A DNA stretch of 64,000 bases from G963665495 sp963677785 (GCA_963677785.2 CAXXDH010000002.1:930001-994000), one strand, 5' to 3'; shown: positions 50,884 to 60,089, numbered from the stretch's first letter. Numbers and translations: made by a program. The notes: generated from the sequence alone by a model not told the origin.

Positions 50884-52185
50884 ATGGATTGGAAAAGGGA
50901 ATGGAAGGCGCTTGCGGTAATTATTATCTTATTTTTGGCTTGTTTTTATCTTCCAGTGGGACTTCCGCGTTTTGACAACGCCGTACTGGAGGCCTTTCAT
51001 CTGGTTAAATGGTACGCCCAGGAGCATGTGTTGCTTTGCCTCGTACCAGCCTTTTTCATCGCGGGAGCTATTGCGGTATTCGTCAGCCAGGCCTCGGTGA
51101 TGAAATATCTCGGCCCCACCGCCAACAAAGTGCTGGCCTATGGAGTGGCTTCCTGCTCGGGGACCATTCTGGCTGTCTGCTCGTGCACGATTCTGCCCCT
51201 GTTTGCCGGAATCTACCGTATGGGAGCCGGGCTTGGTCCTGCAACTGCGTTTCTCTATTCCGGGCCTGCCATCAATGTTCTGGCCATTGTCCTGACGGCA
51301 CGCGTACTTGGTCCGCAGCTGGGGCTGGCGCGAGCGATCGGAGCCATCGCGTTCAGCGTCATCATAGGTCTGGCCATGCATCTGATCTATCGGAAGGAAG
51401 AGGGCGAAAAAGCCGCCAAAATGGCTGCCATACCGACTCCTGAGGCGCAACGTCCGCTGTGGAAGACCGCGGTTTATTTTACCTGCATGATCGGCATTTT
51501 GGTCTTTGCCAACTGGGGAAAACCCGCTGCGGACAATGGAATATGGGCTTTGATCTATGCGGCCAAATGGCAGCTGACAACCTTGTTTGCTGCGGGCTTC
51601 GTTTTGTCGCTCGTGGCTTGGTTCGAGGTGAAATGGATCCATGCGGCGTATGGTTCGTTGCCGGCGGTCGTATTAGGGGTGCTTTTCCCGGCGACGCCGC
51701 AACTGGCTTTTGTGGCCGGTGTGGTGGGGCTGTCCGTTTTCACCAGTACGCGCCAGGATGAACTGGGCGAGTGGTTCGGGCAGAGTTGGGGATTTGCAAA
51801 ACAAATTCTGCCGTTGCTTCTGTTCGGCGTATTGATTGCAGGCGTTCTCCTCGGACGTCCGGGTAATGAAGGTTTGATTCCTTCCACCTGGGTCAGTGCC
51901 GCGGTAGGCGGCAATTCCCTGGCAGCCAATTTTTTTGCGTCCTTTTCCGGCGCATTCATGTATTTTGCCACACTGACGGAAGTGCCCATTCTACAGGGAC
52001 TCATCGGCAACGGTATGGGGCAGGGGCCGGCCCTGGCGCTTCTTCTGGCCGGTCCGGCTTTGAGTCTGCCGAACATGCTGGTGATTCGCAGCGTCATTGG
52101 GACGCAAAAAACAATCGTATTTGTTTCCCTGGTTATCGTCATGGCCACGCTGACCGGTGTCATTTACGGAAATATCGTATCCTAA
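50884..52185 (+). CDS. Permease of the SO_0444 / ArsP-like (DUF318) family
   Basis: About 433 residues, inner membrane, around ten helices. Start at ATG after TTTGGAGGCGAG. Family marks: VASCSGTILAVCSCTILPLFAGIY with a CSC pair (about 91-113, quoted in part), FLYSGPAINVLAIVLT, and in the second half FASFSGAFMYFATLTEVPIL with LLLAGPALSLPNML. Related permeases export arsenite or organoarsenicals or protect from other metalloids. The ArsR gene before and mini-thioredoxin after it are the standard partners. Confidence 0.85.
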   Translation: MDWKREWKALAVIIILFLACFYLPVGLPRFDNAVLEAFHLVKWYAQEHVLLCLVPAFFIAGAIAVFVSQASVMKYLGPTANKVLAYGVASCSGTILAVCSCTILPLFAGIYRMGAGLGPATAFLYSGPAINVLAIVLTARVLGPQLGLARAIGAIAFSVIIGLAMHLIYRKEEGEKAAKMAAIPTPEAQRPLWKTAVYFTCMIGILVFANWGKPAADNGIWALIYAAKWQLTTLFAAGFVLSLVAWFEVKWIHAAYGSLPAVVLGVLFPATPQLAFVAGVVGLSVFTSTRQDELGEWFGQSWGFAKQILPLLLFGVLIAGVLLGRPGNEGLIPSTWVSAAVGGNSLAANFFASFSGAFMYFATLTEVPILQGLIGNGMGQGPALALLLAGPALSLPNMLVIRSVIGTQKTIVFVSLVIVMATLTGVIYGNIVS

Positions 52186-52197
52186 GGAGAAAACGGC

Positions 52198-52431
52198 ATG
52201 AAAAAGATTCTGGTATTGGGCACTGGTTGTCCTAAATGTGAAAAATTGAAAAAGGATGTGGAAACTGCGGCCCTGGAGATGGGGATAGAATACGAACTGG
52301 ATAAAATAACGGAAATTTCCAAAATGATGGAATACGGCGTCATGATTACCCCGGCCCTGGTGGTGGACGGAGAGGCCAAGGTAGTGGGCAAGGTCCCTTC
52401 CATGGACGAGCTGAAGAAACTGCTCGCCTGA
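52198..52431 (+). CDS. Small thioredoxin-like protein (thioredoxin_3 type)
   Basis: 77 residues. Redox-active CPKC in KKILVLGTGCPKCEKLKKDV (Cys 11 and 14) and the cis-Pro motif GVMITPALVVDGE. This minimal thioredoxin usually follows ArsR and DUF318 permease genes, as here, 12 bp after the permease stop with AAGGAG site. It probably reduces a metalloid or a permease Cys pair. Confidence 0.88.
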   Translation: MKKILVLGTGCPKCEKLKKDVETAALEMGIEYELDKITEISKMMEYGVMITPALVVDGEAKVVGKVPSMDELKKLLA

Positions 52432-52502
52432 TCCCATTGTCGCAATTAGAGTGGCGACATCTGGACTTTATGCCGCCTTTCTCAATAATTCCGGTTTCAG
52501 AC

Positions 52503-52550
52503 AGCGGACAGGTGCTTTGAAGGCAAAAGCACCTGTCCGCTTTTTTTCTT
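52503..52550 (+). terminator. Terminator of the ArsR-permease-thioredoxin operon
   Basis: A perfect 16-bp stem (AGCGGACAGGTGCTTT, 52503-52518, with its complement at 52526-52541), 7-nt loop, then TTTTTTTCTTTTT. The strongest terminator in the window. Confidence 0.92.
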
Positions 52551-52720
52551 TTTGAATTTTCCCTGGAATATATTGCAAGCGTTCATGCCCATATGCTTCT
52601 TTTTTGGAGCGTGTTAACTATTTTTCAGATTGCATCGATTAATCAAGTTGTCTATAGTGCGAGGTGAATTTTGGACAAAAAAAACTTGCTTTAAGCTCTC
52701 AATCTCCGGAAAATCAATCC

Positions 52721-52864
52721 CGGAGGTTCGAGCAAAGTGTAGAGGAACTGCGGCGAGGAGTGGCGAAATATTTTTCTTTTTACAATAGCCGTCGGTTTCA
52801 CCAGTTCCTGGACTACCGGACGCCTGACGAGATCTATTTTGCCAGGGTGGAACAAGCGGCTTGA
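52721..52864 (+). pseudogene. IS3-family transposase C-terminal remnant
   Basis: About 47 residues of the integrase C-terminal end: SVEELRRGVAKYFSFYNSRR then FHQFLDYRTPDEIYFA. The DDE core and OrfA are missing upstream, where sequence becomes AT-rich and unrelated. Dead remnant. Confidence 0.8.
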
Positions 52865-53120
52865 GCAATCACGCGCAGGGTTGAGTAAGCGATACGCCGG
52901 TCGGCGTCACAGGTCTTGCAGCCACGGCATGTCTATGTGCCGTTCGCAAGCCCAGCGCCACCGACCTGAGGGATTGTCCAGGCCGAGAAACTCCCAATGC
53001 GAGCGGGAGAATTGAGTAACATCATACGGTGAGATTGGAGCTTAAAATAACAAGGAAACCTGTCTGGACTTTCCGTGCAGTTTAGTCTTTGAAAGAGGAT
53101 TTGGTATACAATAGACTATT
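52865..53120. mobile_element. Probable 3' end of the IS3-type remnant
   Basis: About 250 bp without a gene after the transposase fragment. A segment near 53056-53095 (AAGGAAACCTGTCTGGACTTT) looks like an IS3-type right end, but the left end is lost, so the boundary is not certain. The remaining sequence shows no coding frame. Confidence 0.35.
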
Positions 53121-53156
53121 CCAAATCATTTTCAGCAGGTTTGCCGAGGAGGTTGT

Positions 53157-54878
53157 ATGGCGTTTTTTTCCTCGTTGCGCGGTCGTTTGATGGTTTTTAT
53201 CGGAGCTGTCGTCGTTATCATGCTCATGGCTGAATCGTATTTCGGCTACCGGACAATGCAGGAAAACCTAGCTCAAAATTCAAGAAGGTTGGCTGAATTC
53301 CAGTATCATCTCGTTGTCCCGTTACTTGAGCAAAAAAAAACGGCAACCGGAATTGCATTAACCGATGCGGATCTGATGCCGTATAAAAAACGCTATGGAT
53401 TCAATATATCCATAGTTGTTCCTCTCGGTGACAAATTTGTCTATGCGGCAAAGACACATACGCTAACAATTCCCAAAAAGATGTTTCCCTGGCTGCGAAA
53501 AGTCATGGCAGCCTCCGGGCCACAGTTCAGAAGAGTCACAAAAAATCAGAAAGAATTAGTGACACTTTATACGCAGCTTACCGATTCGCAAGGTAGCGTA
53601 GTCGGAGTGATTGCCATCCCGCGTGATATTACATCCGAACTCGCCACTGTACGGGCGAACGTACTTCTGTCATTGGGCCGTGGCTTTGTAATGCTGCTTG
53701 CGACATTGCTGATTATTGGGATTGTCTTGCGGAGTTGGGTTATCAAACCGTTGTCAGTGGTGCTCGATTTTTTTCATCAGGTACGCAAAGGGGACTATTC
53801 ATTGCGTTTGGGCAAGCTTCCTTTTGAAATGAACGGTTTGAGCGAGGGAATCAACAAGCTTTTGGGTACGGTGGAAGAAGCCTTGGGCATGGCGGAAACA
53901 GAGCGGTCTAAGGCACAAGAAGAGGCGGATAATGCTGAAATGGAAAAGGCGGAAGCCCAGCGTCAGAAACAGCAGGTGGAAGCTTTGGCCGATGAAATCT
54001 GTGGACTTGCCCGGACGGTTTCCGACATTACAACACGTTTGAATCAGACTTTGGAAAGACTTAATGGACAGGTACAAGTGTCTTCGAATTTGGTTGTGCG
54101 GCAGAAAGAGCGGTCTCATGAAGTTTCAGAAGCCATGCGGGAAATGAACGCAACGGTTATGGATGTGGCTGACAATGCGGGAGATGCCGCTGCCAAAGCC
54201 GACGATACGCAGAAATACGCTCTCGAGGGAGCCGGTGTGGTTGCGGAAGTGGTGGACGCAATTTCTGATGTGCAGTCCAAAGCAAAAAGTCTGCATACGG
54301 ACATGAACGAATTACAGCGCCACGCAGTGGATATCGGTAGAATTTTATCCGTTATCAACGACATTGCCGACCAGACCAACCTGCTCGCGCTTAATGCCGC
54401 CATTGAGGCCGCACGCGCCGGGGACGTCGGGCGTGGATTCGCGGTGGTAGCGGATGAGGTTCGCAAGCTGGCTGAAAAAACAGTCGGTGCCACCAAAGAA
54501 GTGGCTGAAGTAGTGTTTGAAATTCAAAACAGTTCTCAAAAAAGTCTGGATAACGCCGAATCATCCGTGCTTGCCGTCGAGAGCAGTACGGAATTGACCC
54601 ACAAATCTGGGCAAGCCTTGGAAGCCATAGTTCAAATGGCAGAAAGTACTTCCGACAGAGTGCGGGTCATTGCAACTGCAGCTGAAGAACAGTCCGCAAC
54701 CATGGAAAGCATAAGTAGTTCGGCTAGTGAAATAAATGAAATGGCCGATGCTGCGGCTAATTTTGTAGAGAATTTTTATTTGGATACGGAGAATTTACAC
54801 AAACTTTCTCTTGAATTGCAGTCCATGATTGAACGCATGCGTACTGTCAGCCAGGGGATTGCCACCCGTAACGGCTAA
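53157..54878 (+). CDS. Methyl-accepting chemotaxis protein
   Basis: 573 residues. N-terminal membrane helix (LMVFIGAVVVIMLMAESYF), periplasmic single-Cache-like sensor (about 30-180), second helix (FVMLLATLLIIGIVLRSWVI, about 181-200), HAMP (VIKPLSVVLDFFHQVRKGDY), a coiled coil and a signalling domain whose hairpin tip reads INDIADQTNLLALNAAIEAA then RAGDVGRGFAVVADEVRKLA (about 398-440). Start after GCCGAGGAGGTTGT. Ligand unknown. No chemotaxis operon is adjacent. Confidence 0.93.
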   Translation: MAFFSSLRGRLMVFIGAVVVIMLMAESYFGYRTMQENLAQNSRRLAEFQYHLVVPLLEQKKTATGIALTDADLMPYKKRYGFNISIVVPLGDKFVYAAKTHTLTIPKKMFPWLRKVMAASGPQFRRVTKNQKELVTLYTQLTDSQGSVVGVIAIPRDITSELATVRANVLLSLGRGFVMLLATLLIIGIVLRSWVIKPLSVVLDFFHQVRKGDYSLRLGKLPFEMNGLSEGINKLLGTVEEALGMAETERSKAQEEADNAEMEKAEAQRQKQQVEALADEICGLARTVSDITTRLNQTLERLNGQVQVSSNLVVRQKERSHEVSEAMREMNATVMDVADNAGDAAAKADDTQKYALEGAGVVAEVVDAISDVQSKAKSLHTDMNELQRHAVDIGRILSVINDIADQTNLLALNAAIEAARAGDVGRGFAVVADEVRKLAEKTVGATKEVAEVVFEIQNSSQKSLDNAESSVLAVESSTELTHKSGQALEAIVQMAESTSDRVRVIATAAEEQSATMESISSSASEINEMADAAANFVENFYLDTENLHKLSLELQSMIERMRTVSQGIATRNG

Positions 54879-55064
54879 AATCGAAATGCCTTTATCTTCT
54901 CGCAGGTATTTACGTATCCTCCCATGAGCAATTGAGCAGCGCCTCTCGCTGAAGGGTGCTTTCTTGCGCCTTGCATTAGCTTTTTCATTCTTTTATGCAA
55001 ACAGACAGATTTCACGCTCGCATGGCTGTAACGGGCCAGGCGCCAATTCAACTGAGGAGAATTC

Positions 55065-56744
55065 ATGCGCTCGCGTTTCATAGTGGTAGTGGTGGCCTTA
55101 CTGACCGTATGCCTAGTTGGAAACGACCTGTTTTTACATGTGGATGCGGCCGATGCCAGGTGGAGAAGTTCTCGTTCTTCACGTTCCTTTTTCCGCAGAT
55201 CTTCGCCCAGCCGTTCGGTCTGGGGATCTCGCAGCGGCGGAGGCTGGTTCGGCAAAAGCAAGCGATCATCCGGCTATGCCAAACCCGGCGCGTCAAGATC
55301 CGCTCCGCAGAGCAGCCAGGCCAGACAATCCCAAGGATACTCCAAGCCTAAACAAAGCGGCTCCGGATTCAGCAAACCTTCACGCTATTCCAAGGCCCAA
55401 GCCGATTCTATGCGTAAGCAAAAGGCCGGACAATCACTCAATGCGTACAAGTCGGAAAACGCCAAATATCGTAAGACTCCGCCTCCTCCGCCTTCAGCTA
55501 CGAAGTACAAGAACAATCCCGTATTCAATAAAGCAAAAAATTACGGTCGGTTTGATTACAATACACACTACGGACGTCGGGACTCCTATTACCGCGGGAT
55601 GGGGTGGCGTGCGCCTTCCTACGCCTATGGAGGTTTTCCGCGTTTCGGCATGTGGGACGCCTTGTTCTGGTGGATGATTCTCGACAACGTCATGACGCCG
55701 GGATACGCGCGTGCGGCCTATGACCATGGCAATGATCCCGGCTATCAGGAATGGCGCGCCGAGGCGGACAAACTGGCTCAGGATAACGCCGAACTCAAAG
55801 CCAAGCTCGACGAGCTTGACGCCAAAACCTCGGACATGACCGGTCCGCGTGATCCGGGCTACCTGCCGCCTGGGGTGCCTGCCGAAGTGGCTTTGGCGGG
55901 GGACGTGCTGGCGCAAAAGGATACGGAACGCGTTCCGTTGCGTATGGCTACGGCGTCACCGACCGGCAATTATCATTATTTCGGAACCTTGCTCAAAAAG
56001 GCGGCAAAGGATTTGGATGTGACGCTGCAGACCACGGCGGGGTCCATGGATAATCTGCGCCTGTTGCTGGAGGGCAAAGTGGATGCAGCCCTGGTGCAGT
56101 CCGATGCCTTCGAGGTGTTTAGCCGCCTGAACCAGGGGGCCTCCATTGTTTCCGAACAGACGCCGCTCTACAAGGAAGCCATCCAAATGATCGCCAACCG
56201 CGAATCGGGAATCAAGTCGGTCAAGGATCTTGATCCGGATGAAAATACGCTTTACATCGGCCCCAAGGGCTCGGGTGTGGGCATGTCCTGGGAAGGTTTC
56301 TGTCTGGAGGACGAACACTACCGCAAGATCCCCACCAAACACGCTTCCTATGAGGAAGCGCTGGAGATCGTGCAAAAGGATCCCAACGCGGTGATGATGT
56401 ATGTTTCCGGTTTGAACAGCGGCTTGTTGCGTACGGCCGAAAAGTTGGCGGAAGAAAATGGGGATTTGCGGCTGGTGACGGTGGATGATTGGGATTTCAA
56501 CGACGCGCGCGACAGCCACGGCAACAGGATATACACCTTCACGGATATTCCGTCCAAGGTCTATCCTGCCTTGCAGAAGGGATTTATTTTCGGACACGAT
56601 ATAGAAACCCTGGCTGTCGACGCCGTATTTGTCGTACGTACGAAATGGGTGGAAAAATACGGTGCGGAAGCAATGGATGAGCTTTCTTTCGCGGTGATGG
56701 AAGCCCAGCCGGAAGTAGTCAAACGAGTCAGCGGACTCGAATAA
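55065..56744 (+). CDS. TAXI-type solute-binding protein with an unusual N-terminal region
   Basis: 559 residues. Signal peptide FIVVVVALLTVCLVGNDLFL...VDAAD; then about 120 residues rich in Ser, Arg, Lys, Gly, Tyr (about 30-160); a short aromatic hydrophobic patch GMWDALFWWMILDNVM (about 193-208); a coiled coil (EWRAEADKLAQDNAELKAKL, about 228-247); and a C-terminal TAXI binding domain (about 288-559) with RMATASPTGNYHYFGTLLKK, GSMDNLRLLLEGKVDAALVQ, YIGPKGSGVGMSW and DIPSKVYPAL. TAXI proteins normally serve TRAP permeases, but none is adjacent. First gene of the cluster with DUF2491, PspA-like and LysE genes; strong site GAGGAGAATTC. Its role is unknown. Confidence 0.8.
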   Translation: MRSRFIVVVVALLTVCLVGNDLFLHVDAADARWRSSRSSRSFFRRSSPSRSVWGSRSGGGWFGKSKRSSGYAKPGASRSAPQSSQARQSQGYSKPKQSGSGFSKPSRYSKAQADSMRKQKAGQSLNAYKSENAKYRKTPPPPPSATKYKNNPVFNKAKNYGRFDYNTHYGRRDSYYRGMGWRAPSYAYGGFPRFGMWDALFWWMILDNVMTPGYARAAYDHGNDPGYQEWRAEADKLAQDNAELKAKLDELDAKTSDMTGPRDPGYLPPGVPAEVALAGDVLAQKDTERVPLRMATASPTGNYHYFGTLLKKAAKDLDVTLQTTAGSMDNLRLLLEGKVDAALVQSDAFEVFSRLNQGASIVSEQTPLYKEAIQMIANRESGIKSVKDLDPDENTLYIGPKGSGVGMSWEGFCLEDEHYRKIPTKHASYEEALEIVQKDPNAVMMYVSGLNSGLLRTAEKLAEENGDLRLVTVDDWDFNDARDSHGNRIYTFTDIPSKVYPALQKGFIFGHDIETLAVDAVFVVRTKWVEKYGAEAMDELSFAVMEAQPEVVKRVSGLE

Positions 56745-56754
56745 AGGAAACAGT

Positions 56755-57468
56755 ATGTCCGGACATTGGCGGGTGTTTAAGGCCGTAGCGGCCAAAAAAA
56801 CCGGAGACCTGAAGGGGTTGTTTGCCGGTAAAAAAAGACAGGAATCCGTTGACCGCGATCTTCCGCTCGGATTGCATATCGGCTCTAAAATCACACTGGA
56901 CGAGACCGCGTTTCTGCTCCATGGTATGGATTTTAAGTTCGATTTTCCAGGCAAGGAACAGCTGGTCCGGGCCTATGGCCGGATTGAGCTGTCCGGGCCG
57001 GTGGCGCACCGTTTCTATCTCGAATCAGAGACCGAGGCTCAGTCCTTGCTCGAACTGGTAACGGACGCGCAGGGAAATCTTGAAGAAACGCGGCTTTTCA
57101 GTTCGCTGGATACCGTGTATCCGCAGGATGCCGAAGAATGGGATTTCTGGCTCAACCCCTCTGACGGATCCATAGGGTTGTCTTGTTTTGAAACCAAAGA
57201 CGGCACCGCGTATGACCGCGCCTGGGGTGAGGGTGAGCCCCCCTATGAGCCGCCTGTTGAATTCGGAGAGACCGTATATCTGGACTGCCATGGAGAAACC
57301 CGGACTGAGGTGAAGCATGCGGCCATGCTATACGGGCGCTGGATTAGCGAAGCCGACGATCTGGCGGAATATACGCTGCTTTCGGCCGAAGAGCATGCCG
57401 ATGGAGCCTGTGTGCAGATTCTGGTGGGGATTGATTTTAATCCAATGGGTATTACATTGATCTACTAA
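56755..57468 (+). CDS. DUF2491 (YjfK-like) protein
   Basis: 237 residues, no signal or membrane helix. Recognised from LGLHIGSKITLDETAFLL, a mid-region FYLESETEAQSLLEL, EDWDFWL-like EEWDFWLNPSDGSIGLS, YDRAWGEGEPPYEPPVEF and HAAMLYGR, then the C-terminal LVSAEEH-like LLSAEEHADGACVQILVGID. In E. coli the yjfK gene sits next to yjfJ, which encodes a PspA-type protein, the same order as here. Function is not established; a membrane-stress partner is likely. Ten bp after the TAXI gene. Confidence 0.75.
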   Translation: MSGHWRVFKAVAAKKTGDLKGLFAGKKRQESVDRDLPLGLHIGSKITLDETAFLLHGMDFKFDFPGKEQLVRAYGRIELSGPVAHRFYLESETEAQSLLELVTDAQGNLEETRLFSSLDTVYPQDAEEWDFWLNPSDGSIGLSCFETKDGTAYDRAWGEGEPPYEPPVEFGETVYLDCHGETRTEVKHAAMLYGRWISEADDLAEYTLLSAEEHADGACVQILVGIDFNPMGITLIY

Positions 57469-57524
57469 GCCTATTTTTTTGAAAGCTCGGCTGTCTGTCA
57501 GCCTTACTTTAACAGGAGAACTCT

Positions 57525-58295
57525 ATGGGTTTTTTTAGTTTTGTGAAGAACTTCGGAGGCGAAAAGGTCAAGGAAACAGGCCGGAGCATTGTGCAGGCCC
57601 TAGCTGCCTGGGATCCGGAAACAGCCTCCGCCGCGGAAATAAAACAGATGGAAGACAACCTGGACAAGCTGACCCGGCAGGTTGCCGATGCGCGCGCCAG
57701 TTATGAAAAAGAGCAAAAAGAAGCTGACGCTATCCAGGCTTTGTACGAACAACGGATGAAGGCCGCTGAACTGCTGCAGGGCAAGCTGGCTGCTGCGGCA
57801 AACGAAGCCGCAGCGAAAATTGAAAGCGCCTTGGGCTCCCTGGTGGGCGAGCTTGAGGAAATGCAGCCCGATATCGAACGTGAGATTCGTGAAGCTGTGG
57901 AAGCCAAGGAATTCATGAACGAACTGGAGGAGATCGCCAAGGCCGCTGCGCAAAAGTTGAAAACCGCACGCCAGACCTTGGACAAGGCCAAAAAGGATAT
58001 GCAAATGGCCAAAGTCCGGGAGGAGCGCGCCAATGAACAGGCCGAACGTGGCGCTAGATTGGCTGGATTGCGATCTGAGACAGATCAGCTCGGGAGCGCT
58101 TTGTCGGCCATGCAGAAGAGTGCCGAACAGGCCAATTCCCGTGCCGAAGCCGCCCGGATGAAAGCGAAACTGCTCTCTTCGGAAAAGGAGGGCGGAGAAG
58201 ACCCGTTGATTGCCGAAGCCATGCGTGAAGCCGACGGAGGCGAATCCAGGCCGGATACTATTGCGGACCGGCTGGCTGCGTTAAAAAGGAAATAA
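57525..58295 (+). CDS. PspA/IM30-family coiled-coil protein (YjfJ-like)
   Basis: 256 residues, almost entirely helical. N-terminal amphipathic segment MGFFSFVKNFGGEKVKETG; long coiled coil (about 35-235) rich in Ala, Glu and Lys, for example QMEDNLDKLTRQVADARASY. PspA-type ESCRT-III-like proteins coat and repair the inner membrane. The length and Ala-rich sequence fit the YjfJ branch. Site ACAGGAGAACTCT. It follows DUF2491 and precedes LysE by one base, so it is cotranscribed. Confidence 0.8.
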   Translation: MGFFSFVKNFGGEKVKETGRSIVQALAAWDPETASAAEIKQMEDNLDKLTRQVADARASYEKEQKEADAIQALYEQRMKAAELLQGKLAAAANEAAAKIESALGSLVGELEEMQPDIEREIREAVEAKEFMNELEEIAKAAAQKLKTARQTLDKAKKDMQMAKVREERANEQAERGARLAGLRSETDQLGSALSAMQKSAEQANSRAEAARMKAKLLSSEKEGGEDPLIAEAMREADGGESRPDTIADRLAALKRK

Positions 58296-58296
58296 C

Positions 58297-58935
58297 ATGT
58301 TTGACTACAGTATCGCACATTGGGCCTCGTTTTTGGCAGCCGCCGTGCTGCTTAATCTCGCACCCGGGCCTGATATGGCGTTTATTTTGACGCATACGGT
58401 CAAAGGGGGCAAGCGTATGGGCATGGCCGCCATGTTCGGCATCTGGGGCGGTGCCATGGGGCACGTGCTGCTGGCCGCATTGGGGCTTTCCGCTATCATA
58501 GCTGCCTCTGCCGTGGCCTTTTCCGTTATTAAATGGATAGGCGTGCTCTATCTGCTCTGGCTCGGCGTGCAGGCGCTCAGATCCAAGGGAGACGCTTTTT
58601 TGCCAGAAGACGGCCAGGCCAGGAACGGCAACGGTTGGGGCGTATTCAGGCAAGGCGTATTGATTGACCTGCTGAATCCCAAGGTGGCGACTTTTTTCCT
58701 GGCTTTTTTGCCTCAGTTCGTGGTGCAGGGAGCAGGGCCTGTCTGGAGTCAGTTGATGCTGCACGGTACGCTGATTATAGTCGTGGCGGCGTTTATTGAA
58801 CCGCCTTTGATCATGCTCAGCGATCGCCTGACCACCAGACTCAGATCCAGCCGCAAGCTTGGTCTCTGGCTGGACCGCACCCTGGGCGCGGTGCTGGTGG
58901 GCTTGGGCGTACGCCTGGCTTTCATCGAGCGTTAA
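58297..58935 (+). CDS. LysE-family translocator (RhtB-like)
   Basis: 212-residue inner-membrane exporter with about six helices; family core LNLAPGPDMAFILTHTVKGG (about 19-38), followed by GIWGGAMGHVLLAALGLS, IGVLYLLWLGVQALRSK and LIDLLNPKVATFFLAFLPQF. The second LysE-family gene in the window, but only modestly similar to that at 14.1 kb. The site AAAAGGAAATAAC overlaps the pspA-like stop. Its inclusion in a stress-like cluster is the odd point. Ends in a terminator. Confidence 0.85.
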   Translation: MFDYSIAHWASFLAAAVLLNLAPGPDMAFILTHTVKGGKRMGMAAMFGIWGGAMGHVLLAALGLSAIIAASAVAFSVIKWIGVLYLLWLGVQALRSKGDAFLPEDGQARNGNGWGVFRQGVLIDLLNPKVATFFLAFLPQFVVQGAGPVWSQLMLHGTLIIVVAAFIEPPLIMLSDRLTTRLRSSRKLGLWLDRTLGAVLVGLGVRLAFIER

Positions 58936-58962
58936 CGTATCTTCTTTCATAAGAGAACAACA

Positions 58963-59000
58963 AAGCCGGGCAGCTTCCTTTCTGTCCGGCTTGTTTTTTT
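58963..59000 (+). terminator. Terminator of the TAXI-DUF2491-PspA-LysE operon
   Basis: AAGCCGGGCAG / CTGTCCGGCTT stem with one G-U pair, an 8-nt loop and a following TGTTTTTTT. It marks the four genes as one unit. Confidence 0.85.
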
Positions 59001-59678
59001 GGGGACGCCGGCAAGGGGGCATTGCTATGGAACGGCACAGGAACAAGTTGCTCCGACAACAAGAGTCGTTGTTCACCGTTGTCAAAATCATATTGGCAAT
59101 TATGATCGCTGCTACGTCCTATTTTCAACGTGTCGGGCCAGGTGAAAAAAACAGTAAGAAAATAGGAAATAAAGTGGATTTATCTGTTTTTTTGTTTACA
59201 CTTCACTCTATTATACCTTGGAGAATTGGGCAAAAATCCTCATGCCGTTTCTTTTTTCAAAAGCGAAATTGCGGATTGTAAGTCAAGTCTGAACCATTGA
59301 GGATGCATGTGGCCACAGGGTTATTTGGGGTGGGGGAGGGGGCAAATGGCAGTGAATTTCAAATGCGTATGCCGCTTTGAGACAAATATTACGAACAGTT
59401 GTTTTTCGGAAGATCAGATGGCACTGACAGCAGAAAGGGTGTTTCGATAAAAGTGTTTAATGTGTTTCTAATATTAATTAATATATCAATATGATGGATG
59501 TTTCAGCATTCATTTTTCCTGGCTTCGTTTTCAGGGAGGCAGCAGCTTTTTACAGAACGCATTTCGCTGTTTTTAAAACGTAACGTTTTTTCTGTCTTTT
59601 ATGGACTAATAATTGCTTTCTCCAATCTGCGGGAATTATTTTCCTTTTTTCCAATATCTAGAAAATAAGGAGACCTCC
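59001..59678. other. Long intergenic region, mostly empty
   Basis: About 680 bp. A possible 84-codon frame starting at 59028 has one weakly hydrophobic stretch (VVKIILAIMIAATSYF) but poor composition and stop-proximal basic tail; I do not call it. From 59450 the sequence is very AT-rich (TAATATTAATTAATATAT) and may hold the promoter of the PilZ gene. No RNA gene seen. Confidence 0.35.
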
Positions 59679-60089
59679 ATGCAGCAACTCCAGGAAGAGA
59701 AACCAACAGAAGTGCTTGTTTTTAATACGGAAACAGCAAATAAACTTGAACTAGAGGACGTGGAAGAATGGCAATTGGATATGGTTTCGGACAGAAGGCG
59801 TCATCCACGCTTCCCTGTGACCGTATTGCACATTCTTGAAATGGAATGTTTTCGCGAACTCGATGTTGTTGATATAAGTTCCCAGGGTATTTGCATCCTG
59901 CGTAAAGGATGGCGCTTTATCCCCGGAGGAAAGATTGTTTTTGATATAATCTATCGTGATCGTTTTGTTATCAAAAATGCCAAGGCTCTGATTTTGCGGG
60001 TGGATGACGAGAGTATTGGTTGCAAATTTTTGAATATCTCTGAAAGAGTGGGAGCAAAATTGATCCAGTTTGCAATTGCAGCTACATGA
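59679..60089 (+). CDS. PilZ-domain protein (c-di-GMP receptor type)
   Basis: 136 residues, single PilZ domain after a 30-residue lead. The RxxxR motif occurs in SDRRRHPRFPV (about 36-46), and the (D/N)xSxxG motif appears as VVDISSQGIC (about 67-76). Both c-di-GMP contacts are present, so binding is plausible. Start after AATAAGGAGACCTCC; a longer frame has no ribosome site. No diguanylate cyclase is nearby; target pathway unknown (motility, biofilm or kinase signalling). Confidence 0.8.
   Translation: MQQLQEEKPTEVLVFNTETANKLELEDVEEWQLDMVSDRRRHPRFPVTVLHILEMECFRELDVVDISSQGICILRKGWRFIPGGKIVFDIIYRDRFVIKNAKALILRVDDESIGCKFLNISERVGAKLIQFAIAAT

Noticed and set aside
59028..59281. 84-codon frame with one weakly hydrophobic segment
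   Set aside because: Follows a terminator, poor ribosome site, composition unlike neighbouring genes.
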